DNA of 50,235 nucleotides from Rhodoferax sp. (GCA_020048895.1 JAIFLV010000046.1:1-50235), one strand, 5' to 3'. Positions 17,928 through 26,840 are shown, counted from the first letter of the stretch. Notes: generated by a model not told the origin, from the sequence alone. Made by a program: numbers and translations.

Positions 17928-18872
17928 TTATTTCTCGGTCAGGGAAAGTTGGAACAGGCGAGCACCATTGTTCCACGCCACGTTGCGCGCCACCTCTGGC
18001 GGCAGATCGCCCAGCCAACTCCGGTAGCTGCTCATCAACGCGTCGTAGTACTGCCAGCGCTGATTCACCCAGGTGTCCGAACCGATCAGAAAGCGCGTCG
18101 GGTACTTGAGCAACAGCGCACGCCACTCAGGGCACAGGCGCTCGGCACCTTGCGCATCGGGGCAGGTAAGCCCCGGGCGGTACGACAGTTCGCCCATCAA
18201 CAAGGGATAGCGTGCCAGCAGGGCATCGACCCGTACCACGGAAGCGCCACCGATGCCGGTGTGCGCCCAGATCAGGCGGGTGCGCTGGCCTTGGGAGGGC
18301 GTGTGCGCCATCAGCAAGTCGATCGCCGCGTCGTCCACATGGGCCAGGATGGCCAACCCCTTCTCCTCGGCAAAGACCATCAGTTTTCTGGCAACGGCGC
18401 CATTGGCATTGGCACTGTCGTAGAGGTGAAACTCGCCAATGCCTCGATACGGTCCGCTGGCCGTTCCCTGGGCAAACTCGGCCTGCACCATGGCAAAAAT
18501 AGTCTCGTCCCTGAACCAGCTGTCGTAGTCAGCACGGTTGCGGTACAGGCGGATGAAGGGAACCACGGTAACGCCTGCCTCAGCGGTCTCTTTGCTGGCC
18601 GCCAAGAGCTTGGTGCCGTCATTGGGGCGCGAATTGGATACGACCGCACGCACGCCGTTGCGCTGCATACGGGCCAGCACATCAGCCACTGGGTGCGGGC
18701 CGGTCTGGCCGTTCCAGGCTTCCTGGTTGTAGTGCAGGTGGGCGTCGAGCAACGGTCCGGTGTAGTCGGCAGCCCAGACGGAGCCACAAGTCGCTATAAA
18801 AATAAGAGCTGCTTGCGCAATCCCAGCAAGCGCTGCGGGCATAAATGGCATTGAAAGATTGGCACGGCGCAT
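17928..18872 (-). CDS. Exported amidohydrolase-family protein
   Basis: This 314-residue protein has an N-terminal signal peptide cleaved after about residue 35 (SVWAA). A metal-dependent-hydrolase barrel follows with the HxH motif DAHLHYNQ (H45 and H47). [10 protein letters not shown] near the middle and [15 protein letters not shown] near the end supply the expected further metal ligands. It is probably periplasmic; the substrate is unknown. The ATG at 18872 has a perfect GGGAGGA Shine-Dalgarno, which decides it over the longer upstream frame. Residues 11-22 of the signal peptide are encoded by copy 2 of the 35-bp palindromic repeat. The GST gene follows after 2 bp. Confidence 0.85.
   Translation of the reverse strand: MRRANLSMPFMPAALAGIAQAALIFIATCGSVWAADYTGPLLDAHLHYNQEAWNGQTGPHPVADVLARMQRNGVRAVVSNSRPNDGTKLLAASKETAEAGVTVVPFIRLYRNRADYDSWFRDETIFAMVQAEFAQGTASGPYRGIGEFHLYDSANANGAVARKLMVFAEEKGLAILAHVDDAAIDLLMAHTPSQGQRTRLIWAHTGIGGASVVRVDALLARYPLLMGELSYRPGLTCPDAQGAERLCPEWRALLLKYPTRFLIGSDTWVNQRWQYYDALMSSYRSWLGDLPPEVARNVAWNNGARLFQLSLTEK
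18807..18841 (+). repeat. 35-bp palindromic repeat, copy 2 (inside a signal-peptide coding region)
   Basis: The sequence starts AGCTGCTTGCGCAATCCC and ends GCGCTGCGGGCA. It aligns without gaps to copy 1 (7768-7802) and to the reverse complement of copy 3 (47622-47656). On the coding (minus) strand it specifies [12 protein letters not shown], residues 11-22 of the exported amidohydrolase, which forms much of the hydrophobic core of its signal peptide. Confidence 0.6.
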
Positions 18873-18953
18873 GATTCCTCCCGGGTTCCGGGGAATTATC
18901 GGGTGAACGTCAAGAGTCTGCCCAGGGTCTGGCATTTCGTGTCCAATAGCGGG

Positions 18954-19172
18954 ATGGACCAAGCCACCAACCACGACCGACGCCTCACTGAACTGGAAAT
19001 CAAGGCCAGCTTTTCCGAAGATATGCTGGACCAACTGAATCTCGTGGTGGTGCGCCAGCAGCAGGAGATCGACCAGTTGCGCCGCGAAATCCAACAACTC
19101 AGGCAGCAGGCACTGGAGCGCAATGCCGATAGCGGCAGCGCTGCCGGGCATGAGCCGCCGCCCCACTATTGA
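18954..19172 (+). CDS. slyX: SlyX family protein
   Basis: This small cytoplasmic coiled-coil protein of 72 residues has the SlyX pattern: [20 protein letters not shown], then [18 protein letters not shown] and a Pro-rich end (GHEPPPHY). The cellular role of SlyX is not known. The start [10 protein letters not shown] is taken because family members begin just before the RLxELE segment; an upstream in-frame ATG at 18903 would add 17 uncharacteristic residues. The gene diverges from the amidohydrolase and precedes the MarC-family gene by 21 bp, suggesting co-transcription. Confidence 0.85.
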   Translation: MDQATNHDRRLTELEIKASFSEDMLDQLNLVVVRQQQEIDQLRREIQQLRQQALERNADSGSAAGHEPPPHY

Positions 19173-19193
19173 CTACCGATTGGACCCCTCTGC

Positions 19194-19826
19194 ATGGATC
19201 TCAAACCACTGATTACCCTGCTGGCCATCGTCAACCCGCTGGCGATCGTACCGTTCTTCATTCATTACACGGCGGGGTTTTCGGCCGACCAGCGCAGGGC
19301 GACGATTCGCATCTCGTCTTTCACTACCTTTGTCGTGATCGCGGTGAGTGCGCTGGCAGGCTTGCACATTCTGGAGTTTTTCGGTATCACACTGGCGAGC
19401 TTTCAGGTCGGGGGCGGCATGCTGCTGCTCACTTCGGCCCTGAACATGCTCAACGCGCAACCAGCGGAAGCCAAGACCAGCACCCACGACCTCGAAGACG
19501 GTGCCGCGAAGGCGGCCATGGGAGCCAGCATTGCGGTGGTGCCGCTCACTATCCCGCTACTTACCGGACCGGCCACCATGTCCACGGTGGTGATCTACGC
19601 CGACAAGGCCAAGTCTTTTCTGCAGCTGGGCACACTGGTTGGCTACGGTGTAGTGGTCGCCCTGGCCACGGCCTTGTGCTTCTCCCTGGCGCAACCCATC
19701 GCCCGGGTGCTGGGCAAGACCGGCATCAATGTGATGACCCGGCTGATGGGCCTGATACTGGCCGCACTGGCGGTCGAGGTCATGTCTGACGGCCTCACCA
19801 AGCTGTTCCCGGCGCTGGGGCGATGA
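19194..19826 (+). CDS. MarC/YhgN family integral membrane protein
   Basis: This 210-residue inner-membrane protein has six predicted helices and the MarC family marks: LLAIVNPLAIVPFF in the first helix, GGGMLLLTSALNML in the third, VVPLTIPLLTGPATMSTV in the fourth, and LMGLILAALAVEVMSDGL at the end. Proteins of this family were once linked to multiple antibiotic resistance, but that link is not supported and the substrate is unknown. The gene lies 21 bp after slyX and converges on the UPF0016 gene. Confidence 0.9.
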   Translation: MDLKPLITLLAIVNPLAIVPFFIHYTAGFSADQRRATIRISSFTTFVVIAVSALAGLHILEFFGITLASFQVGGGMLLLTSALNMLNAQPAEAKTSTHDLEDGAAKAAMGASIAVVPLTIPLLTGPATMSTVVIYADKAKSFLQLGTLVGYGVVVALATALCFSLAQPIARVLGKTGINVMTRLMGLILAALAVEVMSDGLTKLFPALGR

Positions 19827-19847
19827 CACAGTGCCGGGTGCAGCAGG

Positions 19848-20420
19848 TCAGAAGAAGTTGCCGACATTCATGAGCGTCATGACGCCCAGCACCGCAAAAA
19901 TCACTGCGGAGACGCCGTGCACCAGAGTCATGGATACCTTCTCTGCAATCTTGTTGCCCAGGAAAACGGCGGGGACATTGGCGATCATCATGCCCAACGT
20001 GGTGCCGGCCACCACCGCAAAGAAATTGCTGTAGCGTGCGGCAAGCGCCACCGTGGCAATCTGCGTCTTGTCACCCATCTCGGCCAGAAAGAACGCAACG
20101 ACGGTGGTGCCAAAGACACCGAACATCATCTTGCCGTCCTCGGCGCCCTCATCCATCTTGTCTGGAATCAACATCCAACCGGCCATGGCGATGAACGACA
20201 CGCCAATGACCCAGCGCAACACGTCCGGCCCCAGCAAACGCGCCACACCTTCTCCCACCGCGCCAGCGGCCGCATGGTTGGCCAGCGTTGCTACCAGAAT
20301 GCCCAGAATGATGGGAAGCGGTTTGCGGAATTTCACTGCCAGCAGCATCGCCAGCAGTTGCGTCTTGTCGCCCATTTCACCCAAAGCGACGACGCCGGTG
20401 GAGATGAGAAATGCTTCCAT
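19848..20420 (-). CDS. UPF0016/TMEM165 (GDT1) family manganese exporter
   Basis: This 190-residue membrane protein has two repeated halves, each with the E-x-G-D-K-T signature: EMGDKTQ at 15-21 and again at 114-120. Bacterial members such as MneA of Vibrio export Mn(II) and protect against manganese excess. The riboswitch upstream supports manganese as substrate. The ATG at 20420 follows a GGAG Shine-Dalgarno; an earlier in-frame ATG lies inside the riboswitch leader and is rejected. Expression is expected to rise when manganese is high. Confidence 0.92.
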   Translation of the reverse strand: MEAFLISTGVVALGEMGDKTQLLAMLLAVKFRKPLPIILGILVATLANHAAAGAVGEGVARLLGPDVLRWVIGVSFIAMAGWMLIPDKMDEGAEDGKMMFGVFGTTVVAFFLAEMGDKTQIATVALAARYSNFFAVVAGTTLGMMIANVPAVFLGNKIAEKVSMTLVHGVSAVIFAVLGVMTLMNVGNFF

Positions 20421-20600
20421 GTGAGAACTCCAGGGGCCAGTAAATACCAAAGACTGCACGGCATCCCCGGCCCAATCACGGAGGCAGTGCAGTCAAAGGT
20501 CTTGCCAGGCTAAGCGCTGTTGCTGCCATGGCCAGCTGGCCAAGTCTGTTGACAGGAACCCCTGTGTGTGCAGGGCGGCTACTCCCCAATGACGAGTGCG
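20421..20600 (-). promoter_or_regulatory. yybP-ykoY manganese riboswitch leader
   Basis: The minus strand carries the family's conserved segments in order. GGGGAGTAGCC (from about 20588) comes first, then TGTCAACAGACTTGGCC, CATGGCAGC, and GCCTGGCAAGACCTTTGACT leading to GCCTCC (to about 20480). The expression platform is visible: GACTGCAC at 20494-20487 can pair with GTGCAGTC at 20459-20452, and the gene's GGAG ribosome binding site lies beyond in a GC-rich tract. A -10-like TATACT (20612-20607) with a poor -35 lies at the 3' end of the neighbouring gene. The aptamer sits directly in front of a UPF0016 manganese exporter gene, its usual partner. Confidence 0.87.
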
Positions 20601-20614
20601 GCAGCGAGTATATC

Positions 20615-21226
20615 TCAGCGTACGTTGCTCAACGCGTATTCCGCAGAGCGCAGTTCATCGCGCTTGCGGCGTAGCCGTCGATCGGTCTCGCTGAGTTCAT
20701 TGCGAATCTCGCGTCGGTCGTCGTCGATGGACTTGCGCAGTTTTCTGCGCTCCTCGTCGGTGCGCGCTTCCTTGAGACGCTTTTCTTCCTCATGGTTGCT
20801 TTCGCGCAAGCGGCGCTCCAGGGATTCGATGCGGTTATCCAGCGTGTTGACTTCGTTACGCAAATCGTAGACCGAGCGCGCCAACTGGAAGCGTTGCTGA
20901 AACGGTCCGTCGATGGCTGGCGGGCACACGCCCGCATAGTAGCCACCGTTCAAGCCCAGTGGCACCGCGTTCTCAAGACGACAGTAACTGCGCAAGCCCA
21001 GGTCACGGCCAGCCCGATAAGCCTGGGCGTTCACCGACACGCCAACCTTGGCACAGTCTTCGATGCGCGACTGCAAATGGGTTAGCGCCTGTCCGTTGAT
21101 CCCATCACGCTGACCCACCTCATGCCAATCGGCCACCTTGCACTCTTCGGGCGACATGGTGGCACAGGAAGCCAGCAACAAGCTGCAGCAAGTGGCCAAC
21201 AATACCGCAATGATTCGACCGAGCAT
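20615..21226 (-). CDS. DUF2799 family lipoprotein
   Basis: This 203-residue protein has a lipoprotein signal: a hydrophobic stretch ends in the lipobox LLAS-C21, so it is predicted to be lipid-anchored in the envelope. The DUF2799 region (about 26-120) includes ECKVADWHEVGQRDG, YRAGRDLGLRSYC and a GGYYAGVCPP segment. From about residue 125 a highly charged coiled coil (ERRLRESNHEEEKR and following) continues to the end. The function is unknown. The ATG at 21226 has a GGAGAAGA Shine-Dalgarno. A longer GTG-started frame reaches 21379 but would remove the signal from the N-terminus. The riboswitch promoter overlaps its 3' end. Confidence 0.88.
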   Translation of the reverse strand: MLGRIIAVLLATCCSLLLASCATMSPEECKVADWHEVGQRDGINGQALTHLQSRIEDCAKVGVSVNAQAYRAGRDLGLRSYCRLENAVPLGLNGGYYAGVCPPAIDGPFQQRFQLARSVYDLRNEVNTLDNRIESLERRLRESNHEEEKRLKEARTDEERRKLRKSIDDDRREIRNELSETDRRLRRKRDELRSAEYALSNVR

Positions 21227-21388
21227 GATCTTCTCCTTCGCGCTGTAATGGGGCCATGATAGCGAAATCCCATGCGTTTGTAGACACCGAATCCAGTTAC
21301 GATATGCGTTATCCGACCCCCTGCCTCCGGTAGCCAAGCGGCTGGAGCGAAGGGAACTGCCGCACTTCATGGCTAACACTACGCTCCA

Positions 21389-22183
21389 ATGAATACTCCC
21401 ACATCCGACAATTTTTCCTCCCCCGAGCTTTTAGTGGAACAGCGCGAGGCGGTGCTGTGGCTGACAATCACCCGCGAAGCGCGTCGAAACGCCATGAGCC
21501 ATGCCGTGCTGGCTGGCATGGGCCACGCTATTGCCGCCGCCCAAACACGCCGTGACTTGCGCGCCATCGTCATTACCGGCGCTGGCAGCAAGGCTTTTTG
21601 CGCCGGTGCGGACCTGCAGTCGGCGCAGGCCTTCACCACCGACTATTCCGAGCCGCATGGCCACCTGGCACAACTGCTGCGCGTCGCAAAGTCCAGCACC
21701 ATTCCGCTGATTGCCCGCGTCAACGGTGCCTGCATGGCCGGCGGCATGGGGCTCTTGAGCATGTGTGACATGGCGGTGGCGTCCAGCCATGCGGTGTTTG
21801 GCCTGCCCGAGGTGAAAGTCGGCGTCTTTCCGGCCCAGGTACTGAGCGTGTTACAGCACTTGATACCACGGCGCGTACTGGCAGAGATGTGCATCACAGG
21901 CGAGCCCATCACTTCGGCGCAGGCACTGGAGTACAAACTGGTGAACTATGTCGATGACAACCTGGACGCCAAGTTGCAATGGCTGCTCGAGCGCATACTC
22001 GACAAGTCGCCCGCCGCCATTCGACGTGGCCTGTACACGATGAAGCATATGGAGGCGATGGCGTTTGAGGAGAGCATGTCGTTTACCGAAAGCCAGATCG
22101 CCCTCTTCACCCTGACCGAGGACGCCAAGGAGGGACAAAGGGCATTCCAGGAAAAGCGTAAGCCGCAATGGAAAGGCCAGTGA
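21389..22183 (+). CDS. Enoyl-CoA hydratase/isomerase family protein
   Basis: This 264-residue crotonase-fold protein probably acts on an acyl-CoA. The oxyanion-hole segments KAFCAGADLQS and NGACMAGGMGL are present, and the second catalytic glutamate is E141 in LPEVKVG. The first catalytic glutamate of classical enoyl-CoA hydratases (GGG-x-E-L) is replaced by glycine in AGGMGLLSMCD. The reaction may therefore be an isomerisation or a different crotonase chemistry. It is followed after 6 bp by a GMC oxidoreductase gene, so the two probably work in one catabolic route whose substrate cannot be named. Confidence 0.88.
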   Translation: MNTPTSDNFSSPELLVEQREAVLWLTITREARRNAMSHAVLAGMGHAIAAAQTRRDLRAIVITGAGSKAFCAGADLQSAQAFTTDYSEPHGHLAQLLRVAKSSTIPLIARVNGACMAGGMGLLSMCDMAVASSHAVFGLPEVKVGVFPAQVLSVLQHLIPRRVLAEMCITGEPITSAQALEYKLVNYVDDNLDAKLQWLLERILDKSPAAIRRGLYTMKHMEAMAFEESMSFTESQIALFTLTEDAKEGQRAFQEKRKPQWKGQ

Positions 22184-22189
22184 AACGCC

Positions 22190-23923
22190 ATGAGCGACAC
22201 CACCTTTGACTACATCATCGTCGGCGCCGGGACGGCCGGGGCACTGCTGGCCAATAGGCTCAGCATGGACGCGTCCAAGCGTGTGTTGCTCATTGAAGCC
22301 GGTCGAAAAGACGACTACCACTGGATCCATATTCCCGTGGGCTATCTCTACTGCATTGGCAATCCGCGCACCGACTGGCTCTACAACACGGAACCCGACG
22401 CGGGGCTCAACGGCCGTTCGCTGCGCTACCCACGCGGAAAAACCCTGGGGGGTTGCAGCAGTATTAACGGCATGATTTACATGCGTGGTCAGGCGCGCGA
22501 TTACGACCACTGGGCGCAGTTGGTGGGAGATCCGAGTTGGAGTTGGGCACAGTCGTTGCCGCACTTCATGCTGCACGAAGACCACTACAAAGGTGCCACA
22601 GAACTTCACGGTGCGCGTGGCGCGGAGCCGCTCCTCATGCAACGCGACGGCAGCCAGTACCGACAACTCTTGCGCCACCATAACGCAGGCGGCGAATGGC
22701 GCGTGGAAAGACAACGACTGCGCTGGGATGTACTGGATGCCTTTGCACAGGCAGCGGTGCAGGCCGGCATCCCCGCCACCGACGACTTCAATCGGGGTAA
22801 CAACGAAGGCGTGGGTTACTTTGAGGTGAATCAAAAAACCGGCTGGCGCTGGAACACCGCCAAAGCCTTTCTGCGGCCCACCTGTTACGCGCGGCCTAAT
22901 TTCGAACTTTGGACCCATGCCCAGGTAAGCAAACTGATCCTCGAGCAGACTGCCGAGGCCAACGCGGCCTTGCGTTGCACCGGCGTTCAGGTTTGGGATG
23001 GACACAGCATGATCAGCGCCACGGCCCGCAGCGAAGTTGTTCTGTGCGCTGGCAGTATTGGTTCGGTCCAGATTCTGGAACTCTCCGGGCTGGGCGCTGC
23101 GCGGCGCTTGCAGTCGCTCGGCATCCCTGTGATGCAGGATATTCCGGGCGTCGGTGAAAACCTGCAGGATCACTTGCAAATTCGCGCAGTATTCAAGGTG
23201 CACAACACCACCACCCTGAATGTGCTGTCGAATTCGCTCTGGGGCAAAGCCAAGATCGCCCTGGAGTACGCTGCCAATCGCAGTGGTCCTATGAGCATGG
23301 CCCCCAGCCAATTGGGTGCCTTTACCCGCAGTGATCCATCGCAACCCTACCCCAATCTCGAGTACCACGTGCAACCCCTCAGTCTGGAGGCGTTTGGCCA
23401 ACCGCTGCACAGATTCAACGCAGTGACTGCCAGTGTGTGCAATCTCAATCCCACCAGTCGTGGATCGGTGCACATCAAGACGCCAGACTTTGAAGATGCG
23501 CCAGCCATCGCTCCGAACTATCTCAGCACCGACCAGGACCGCAAGATTGCCGCCGATTCTCTGCGCACCACACGTCACATCATGGCCCAGCCTGCCCTGT
23601 CTCCATTTGCTCCAGAAGAATACAAACCCGGGGTTCAGTACCAAAGCGATGCCGAACTTGCGACTCTGGCCGGCGACATTGCCACCACGATTTTTCACCC
23701 CGTTGGCACCACCAAAATGGGGTGCGTCGATGGGCCTCAAAATGATCCGATGGCCGTGGTGAACGCCCGTTTGCAGGTGCGTGGCGTAGCGGGTCTGCGC
23801 GTGGTGGATGCAGGCGTCATGCCCGTCATCACCAGCGGCAATACCAACGCGCCGGTGCTGATGATTGCCGAGAAGGCCGCCCAATGGATTGCGCAAGACG
23901 AACAGCTGCGAATGAAGGGTTAA
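22190..23923 (+). CDS. GMC-family FAD-dependent oxidoreductase (choline dehydrogenase-like)
   Basis: This 577-residue flavoprotein of the glucose-methanol-choline family oxidises an alcohol. The N-terminal dinucleotide fold DYIIVGAGTAGALLANRL and the GMC signature PRGKTLGGCSSINGMIYMRG (about 85-104) are present. The catalytic histidine is H503 in FHPVGTTKMG, with the partner region SGNTNAPVLMIAEKAA near the end. No membrane anchor or signal peptide is visible. The alcohol substrate cannot be identified by eye. The gene is 6 bp behind the crotonase gene. Confidence 0.93.
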   Translation: MSDTTFDYIIVGAGTAGALLANRLSMDASKRVLLIEAGRKDDYHWIHIPVGYLYCIGNPRTDWLYNTEPDAGLNGRSLRYPRGKTLGGCSSINGMIYMRGQARDYDHWAQLVGDPSWSWAQSLPHFMLHEDHYKGATELHGARGAEPLLMQRDGSQYRQLLRHHNAGGEWRVERQRLRWDVLDAFAQAAVQAGIPATDDFNRGNNEGVGYFEVNQKTGWRWNTAKAFLRPTCYARPNFELWTHAQVSKLILEQTAEANAALRCTGVQVWDGHSMISATARSEVVLCAGSIGSVQILELSGLGAARRLQSLGIPVMQDIPGVGENLQDHLQIRAVFKVHNTTTLNVLSNSLWGKAKIALEYAANRSGPMSMAPSQLGAFTRSDPSQPYPNLEYHVQPLSLEAFGQPLHRFNAVTASVCNLNPTSRGSVHIKTPDFEDAPAIAPNYLSTDQDRKIAADSLRTTRHIMAQPALSPFAPEEYKPGVQYQSDAELATLAGDIATTIFHPVGTTKMGCVDGPQNDPMAVVNARLQVRGVAGLRVVDAGVMPVITSGNTNAPVLMIAEKAAQWIAQDEQLRMKG

Positions 23924-24068
23924 TCCCGATGTCCGACAGCAGAAGCTTGCGCTAAAGTACCTTCACCGAGTAAACAGTGGCAACTGCGAATCGCGTGGAG
24001 AATAGGCCGAGGAGACGGCAAACGAAAACCAACAACATCTGCATCCGCCCAGCGATGCGGTTCAAGGA

Positions 24069-24095
24069 AGCACTGGCAACCCCAGTGCTTTTTTT
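24069..24095 (+). terminator. Intrinsic terminator, possibly of a small transcript
   Basis: AGCACTGG (24069-24076) and CCAGTGCT (24082-24089) form an 8-bp stem with a 5-nt loop, followed by seven T residues. It ends the crotonase/GMC transcript or, since it lies about 145 bp after that stop, a small RNA. A second short hairpin GCATC/GATGC precedes it near 24042-24059. No clear promoter for a separate RNA was found in 23924-24060. Confidence 0.7.
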
Positions 24096-24115
24096 ATGGG
24101 TGAGAGAATGGGCGC

Positions 24116-24880
24116 ATGGAATTACTCTTCGTCTCCTGTGCGTCGCTCTTGGCTGGTTTTATTGATGCCATCGTGGGCGGCGGCGGCCTGATCCTGGTGC
24201 CAGCGCTCTTCGCCGCGTACCCCAACGCCCATCCGGCCACCCTGTTTGGCACCAACAAAAGCGCTTCCATTTGGGGCACAGCCCTGGCCACCCACCAGTA
24301 CAGCCAGCGCGTTGCCATGCGCTGGCATGTCTTGTTGCCGGCGGCGGCGATCGGATTCTTCGCTTCGTTTGCTGGCGCGTGGCTTGTCACCATCGTCTCT
24401 CCAGAGTTTCTGCGAAAGGTCCTGCCGTTTGTCCTTGCAGCGGTTCTGGCCTACACACTGGTAAAAAAAGAACTGGGGCGCGAACACACGCCACGATTTT
24501 CCGGGCGTATCGAAGTGGTCCTGGCAGGCGCGATCGGTGCACTGATCGGGTTTTACGACGGTTTTTTTGGTCCTGGCGCCGGGAGCTTTTTTGTATTCCT
24601 GTTTGTTCGCGTGCTGGGCTACGACTTTCTGAACGCTTCAGCGTGCGCCAAATTGCTCAACACCGCAACCAACTTTGCTGCCATGGTCCTGTTCGCTGCC
24701 AAAGGACACATTTGGTGGCAGGTGGGATTAACCATGGCCGTGTGCAATGTGGTGGGCAGCTACGCTGGCACCCACCTGGCGCTCAAGCACGGTGCCGGAT
24801 TTGTTCGCATTGTGTTTATGGTTGTTGTCAGCGCCTTGATTCTCAAGACCGGCTACGACGCGTTCTTGCGACCGGTGTGA
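24116..24880 (+). CDS. TauE/SafE (TSUP) family membrane permease
   Basis: This 254-residue inner-membrane protein has about eight helices arranged as two halves, each with the family's glycine-rich motif: FIDAIVGGGGLILVPAL near the N-terminus and FYDGFFGPGAGSFFVF in the middle. FGTNKSAS and ACAKLLNTATNF are also typical. Members move anions such as sulfite, sulfonates or other sulfur compounds; the substrate here is not known. Its end is 13 bp from the convergent end of mrdA. Confidence 0.92.
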   Translation: MELLFVSCASLLAGFIDAIVGGGGLILVPALFAAYPNAHPATLFGTNKSASIWGTALATHQYSQRVAMRWHVLLPAAAIGFFASFAGAWLVTIVSPEFLRKVLPFVLAAVLAYTLVKKELGREHTPRFSGRIEVVLAGAIGALIGFYDGFFGPGAGSFFVFLFVRVLGYDFLNASACAKLLNTATNFAAMVLFAAKGHIWWQVGLTMAVCNVVGSYAGTHLALKHGAGFVRIVFMVVVSALILKTGYDAFLRPV

Positions 24881-24893
24881 GCCCCCAAAACAG

Positions 24894-26840
24894 CTACGGA
24901 ACGGGCGGCCAAGGCAGATCTGCTGCAACGCGGGGTTTGCCAATGGGCGCAGTTGCCTGCCCTTTGCTGACAGCGGCCAGGTCCTCTTCATTGGGATATT
25001 GCCCAAGCAGCCAATAGTCGAATACGCGTCGGGCTATGGGAGCAGCAGAGGTCGAGCCAAACCCGGCGTTCTCCACAATGACCGCCAGCGCTATCGAGGG
25101 ATTGTCAGCGGGCGCAAAAGCAATATAGAGGGAATGGTCACGCTGATGCTCCTCCATTCTGGCGGCGTTGTACTTTTCCCGATTGCCCATGGACACAGCC
25201 TGCGCCGTTCCCGTTTTGCCGCCACTGAGGTACCCTGCGCCGGCGAACACACGCGTCGAGGTACCTTCTTGGGTGACGCCCACCATGGCGCGACGGATGA
25301 CCTCCACATGCTCCGGCTTGAAACCGAGGTCTACGGGAGGTTCCGCAGCAATTGGTGAACGTACCCGTGTTGTCGCGTCCTGTGTAGCGATCACCAGTTG
25401 GGGTTTGTGCTTCACCCCGGCATTGGCCATGGTGGCAGTGGCCTGCGCCAGCTGCAGCATGGTGAAGCTGTTGTAGCCTTGCCCGATTCCCAAGGAGATG
25501 GTCTCACCGGCATACCACTTCTTCTGCTCGGGCCGTTTGTAATAGTTGCGTTTCCATGCCTGACTGGGCAGCACTCCGCGGACTTCGCCATGGATGTCAA
25601 TGCCCGTAATCTGGCCAAAGCCCAGAGGCTTCATGAAGTCGTGCATGGTGTCCACGCCGAGTTCGTTGGCCAACGAGTAGAAGTAGGCGTTACTCGATTC
25701 CACAATGGCGCGACGCATGTCCATGATGCCACCGCGCTCGTTTTCCGGGCTGCCAAACCGGTGTCCACCAAACATGTAAAAACCCGGGTCATTGATCAGG
25801 GTCGTCGGCGAACGAGTTCCGGTTTGCAATGCGGCCATGGCCATGAAGGGCTTGTAGGTAGACCCAGGCGGATATGTGCCGCGCAAGGCGCGGTTGAGCA
25901 GCGGTTTGTCAAGGGATTCGTTGAGCATTTGCCAGTTCTCCTGGTCAATGCCTTCGACAAACAAATTAGAGTCAAACGTGGGCTTGCTGACAAAGGCCAG
26001 CACTTCTCCACTCTTGGGGTCCAGCGCCACCAAAGCACCCCGGCGCTCACCGTACATGTCTTCGATGAGTTTCTGCAGTTTTATGTCAATCGACAGCATG
26101 ACAACGTTGCCGGGCGTCGACGGATTGCTGGCAAGTTTACGTACAGCACGTCCTCCCGCTGAAGTCTCGATTTGCTCCACCCCCGTGATGCCATGGAGCT
26201 GGCTCTCGAAACTTTGCTCGACGCCGAGTTTGCCGATGTACTCCGTGCCCCGGTAGTTGGACTGGTCTTCGTCGTCCTCAATCTTCGCTTTCTCGGCCTG
26301 GTTGATCCGACCGATGTAGCCAATGACGTGGCTCGCCAATGGCCCGTAGGGGTAGCTGCGAAACAGGCGCGCCTTGATATCCACGCCAGGGAATCGAAAA
26401 CGCTGCGCCGCAAAGCGCGCCACTTCCGTATCGGTCAGCCGTGTGCGAATTGGCAGGGACTCAAAGCTTTTTGACTCTTCCATCAATTTTTTGAATCGTC
26501 GGCGATCGCGTGCGGAGATCTCCATGACCTGCGAGAGATTTTCAAGCGTCTGCTCCAACCCCCCGGTCTTGGAAGGCGTGATCTCCAGCGTATAGGCCGA
26601 GTAGTTGCTGGCCAGCACAATGCCATTGCGGTCGAGTATCAACCCCCGATTGGGCACGATGGGGACGATGGACGTCCGGTTACTCTCTGCCTGTGCACGC
26701 AGGTCTTCGTGGCGCACCACCTGCAAATACACCAAACGTGCCACTAAAAGTGTAAAACTGGCCAGTACAACCAGGCTGATGACGAAAACCCGTGAGCGGA
26801 AACGCCTCAGATCGCGTTCAACGTCGCGTAACTCGGTCAT
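24894..26840 (-). CDS. mrdA: Penicillin-binding protein 2 (elongasome transpeptidase)
   Basis: This class B PBP of 648 residues cross-links peptidoglycan during lateral wall growth. A cytoplasmic N-terminus and one membrane helix (about 17-36) precede the PBP dimer domain (NRGLILDRNGIVLA) and the transpeptidase. Active-site motifs are STYK at 327-330, SSN at 382-384 and KTG at 542-544. It is the last gene of mreB-mreC-mreD-mrdA and overlaps mreD by 4 bp. The usual downstream partner rodA is not next to it; a convergent TauE/SafE gene takes that position. Confidence 0.97.
   Translation of the reverse strand: MTELRDVERDLRRFRSRVFVISLVVLASFTLLVARLVYLQVVRHEDLRAQAESNRTSIVPIVPNRGLILDRNGIVLASNYSAYTLEITPSKTGGLEQTLENLSQVMEISARDRRRFKKLMEESKSFESLPIRTRLTDTEVARFAAQRFRFPGVDIKARLFRSYPYGPLASHVIGYIGRINQAEKAKIEDDEDQSNYRGTEYIGKLGVEQSFESQLHGITGVEQIETSAGGRAVRKLASNPSTPGNVVMLSIDIKLQKLIEDMYGERRGALVALDPKSGEVLAFVSKPTFDSNLFVEGIDQENWQMLNESLDKPLLNRALRGTYPPGSTYKPFMAMAALQTGTRSPTTLINDPGFYMFGGHRFGSPENERGGIMDMRRAIVESSNAYFYSLANELGVDTMHDFMKPLGFGQITGIDIHGEVRGVLPSQAWKRNYYKRPEQKKWYAGETISLGIGQGYNSFTMLQLAQATATMANAGVKHKPQLVIATQDATTRVRSPIAAEPPVDLGFKPEHVEVIRRAMVGVTQEGTSTRVFAGAGYLSGGKTGTAQAVSMGNREKYNAARMEEHQRDHSLYIAFAPADNPSIALAVIVENAGFGSTSAAPIARRVFDYWLLGQYPNEEDLAAVSKGQATAPIGKPRVAADLPWPPVP

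Noticed and set aside
21851-23896. A 681-codon open frame on the minus strand opposite the GMC oxidoreductase
   Set aside because: It is a shadow frame. The plus-strand product has full GMC motifs and the minus-strand one has none.
24894-25017. A rodA gene next to mrdA
   Set aside because: The DNA downstream of mrdA belongs to the convergent TauE/SafE gene; rodA is not in the window.
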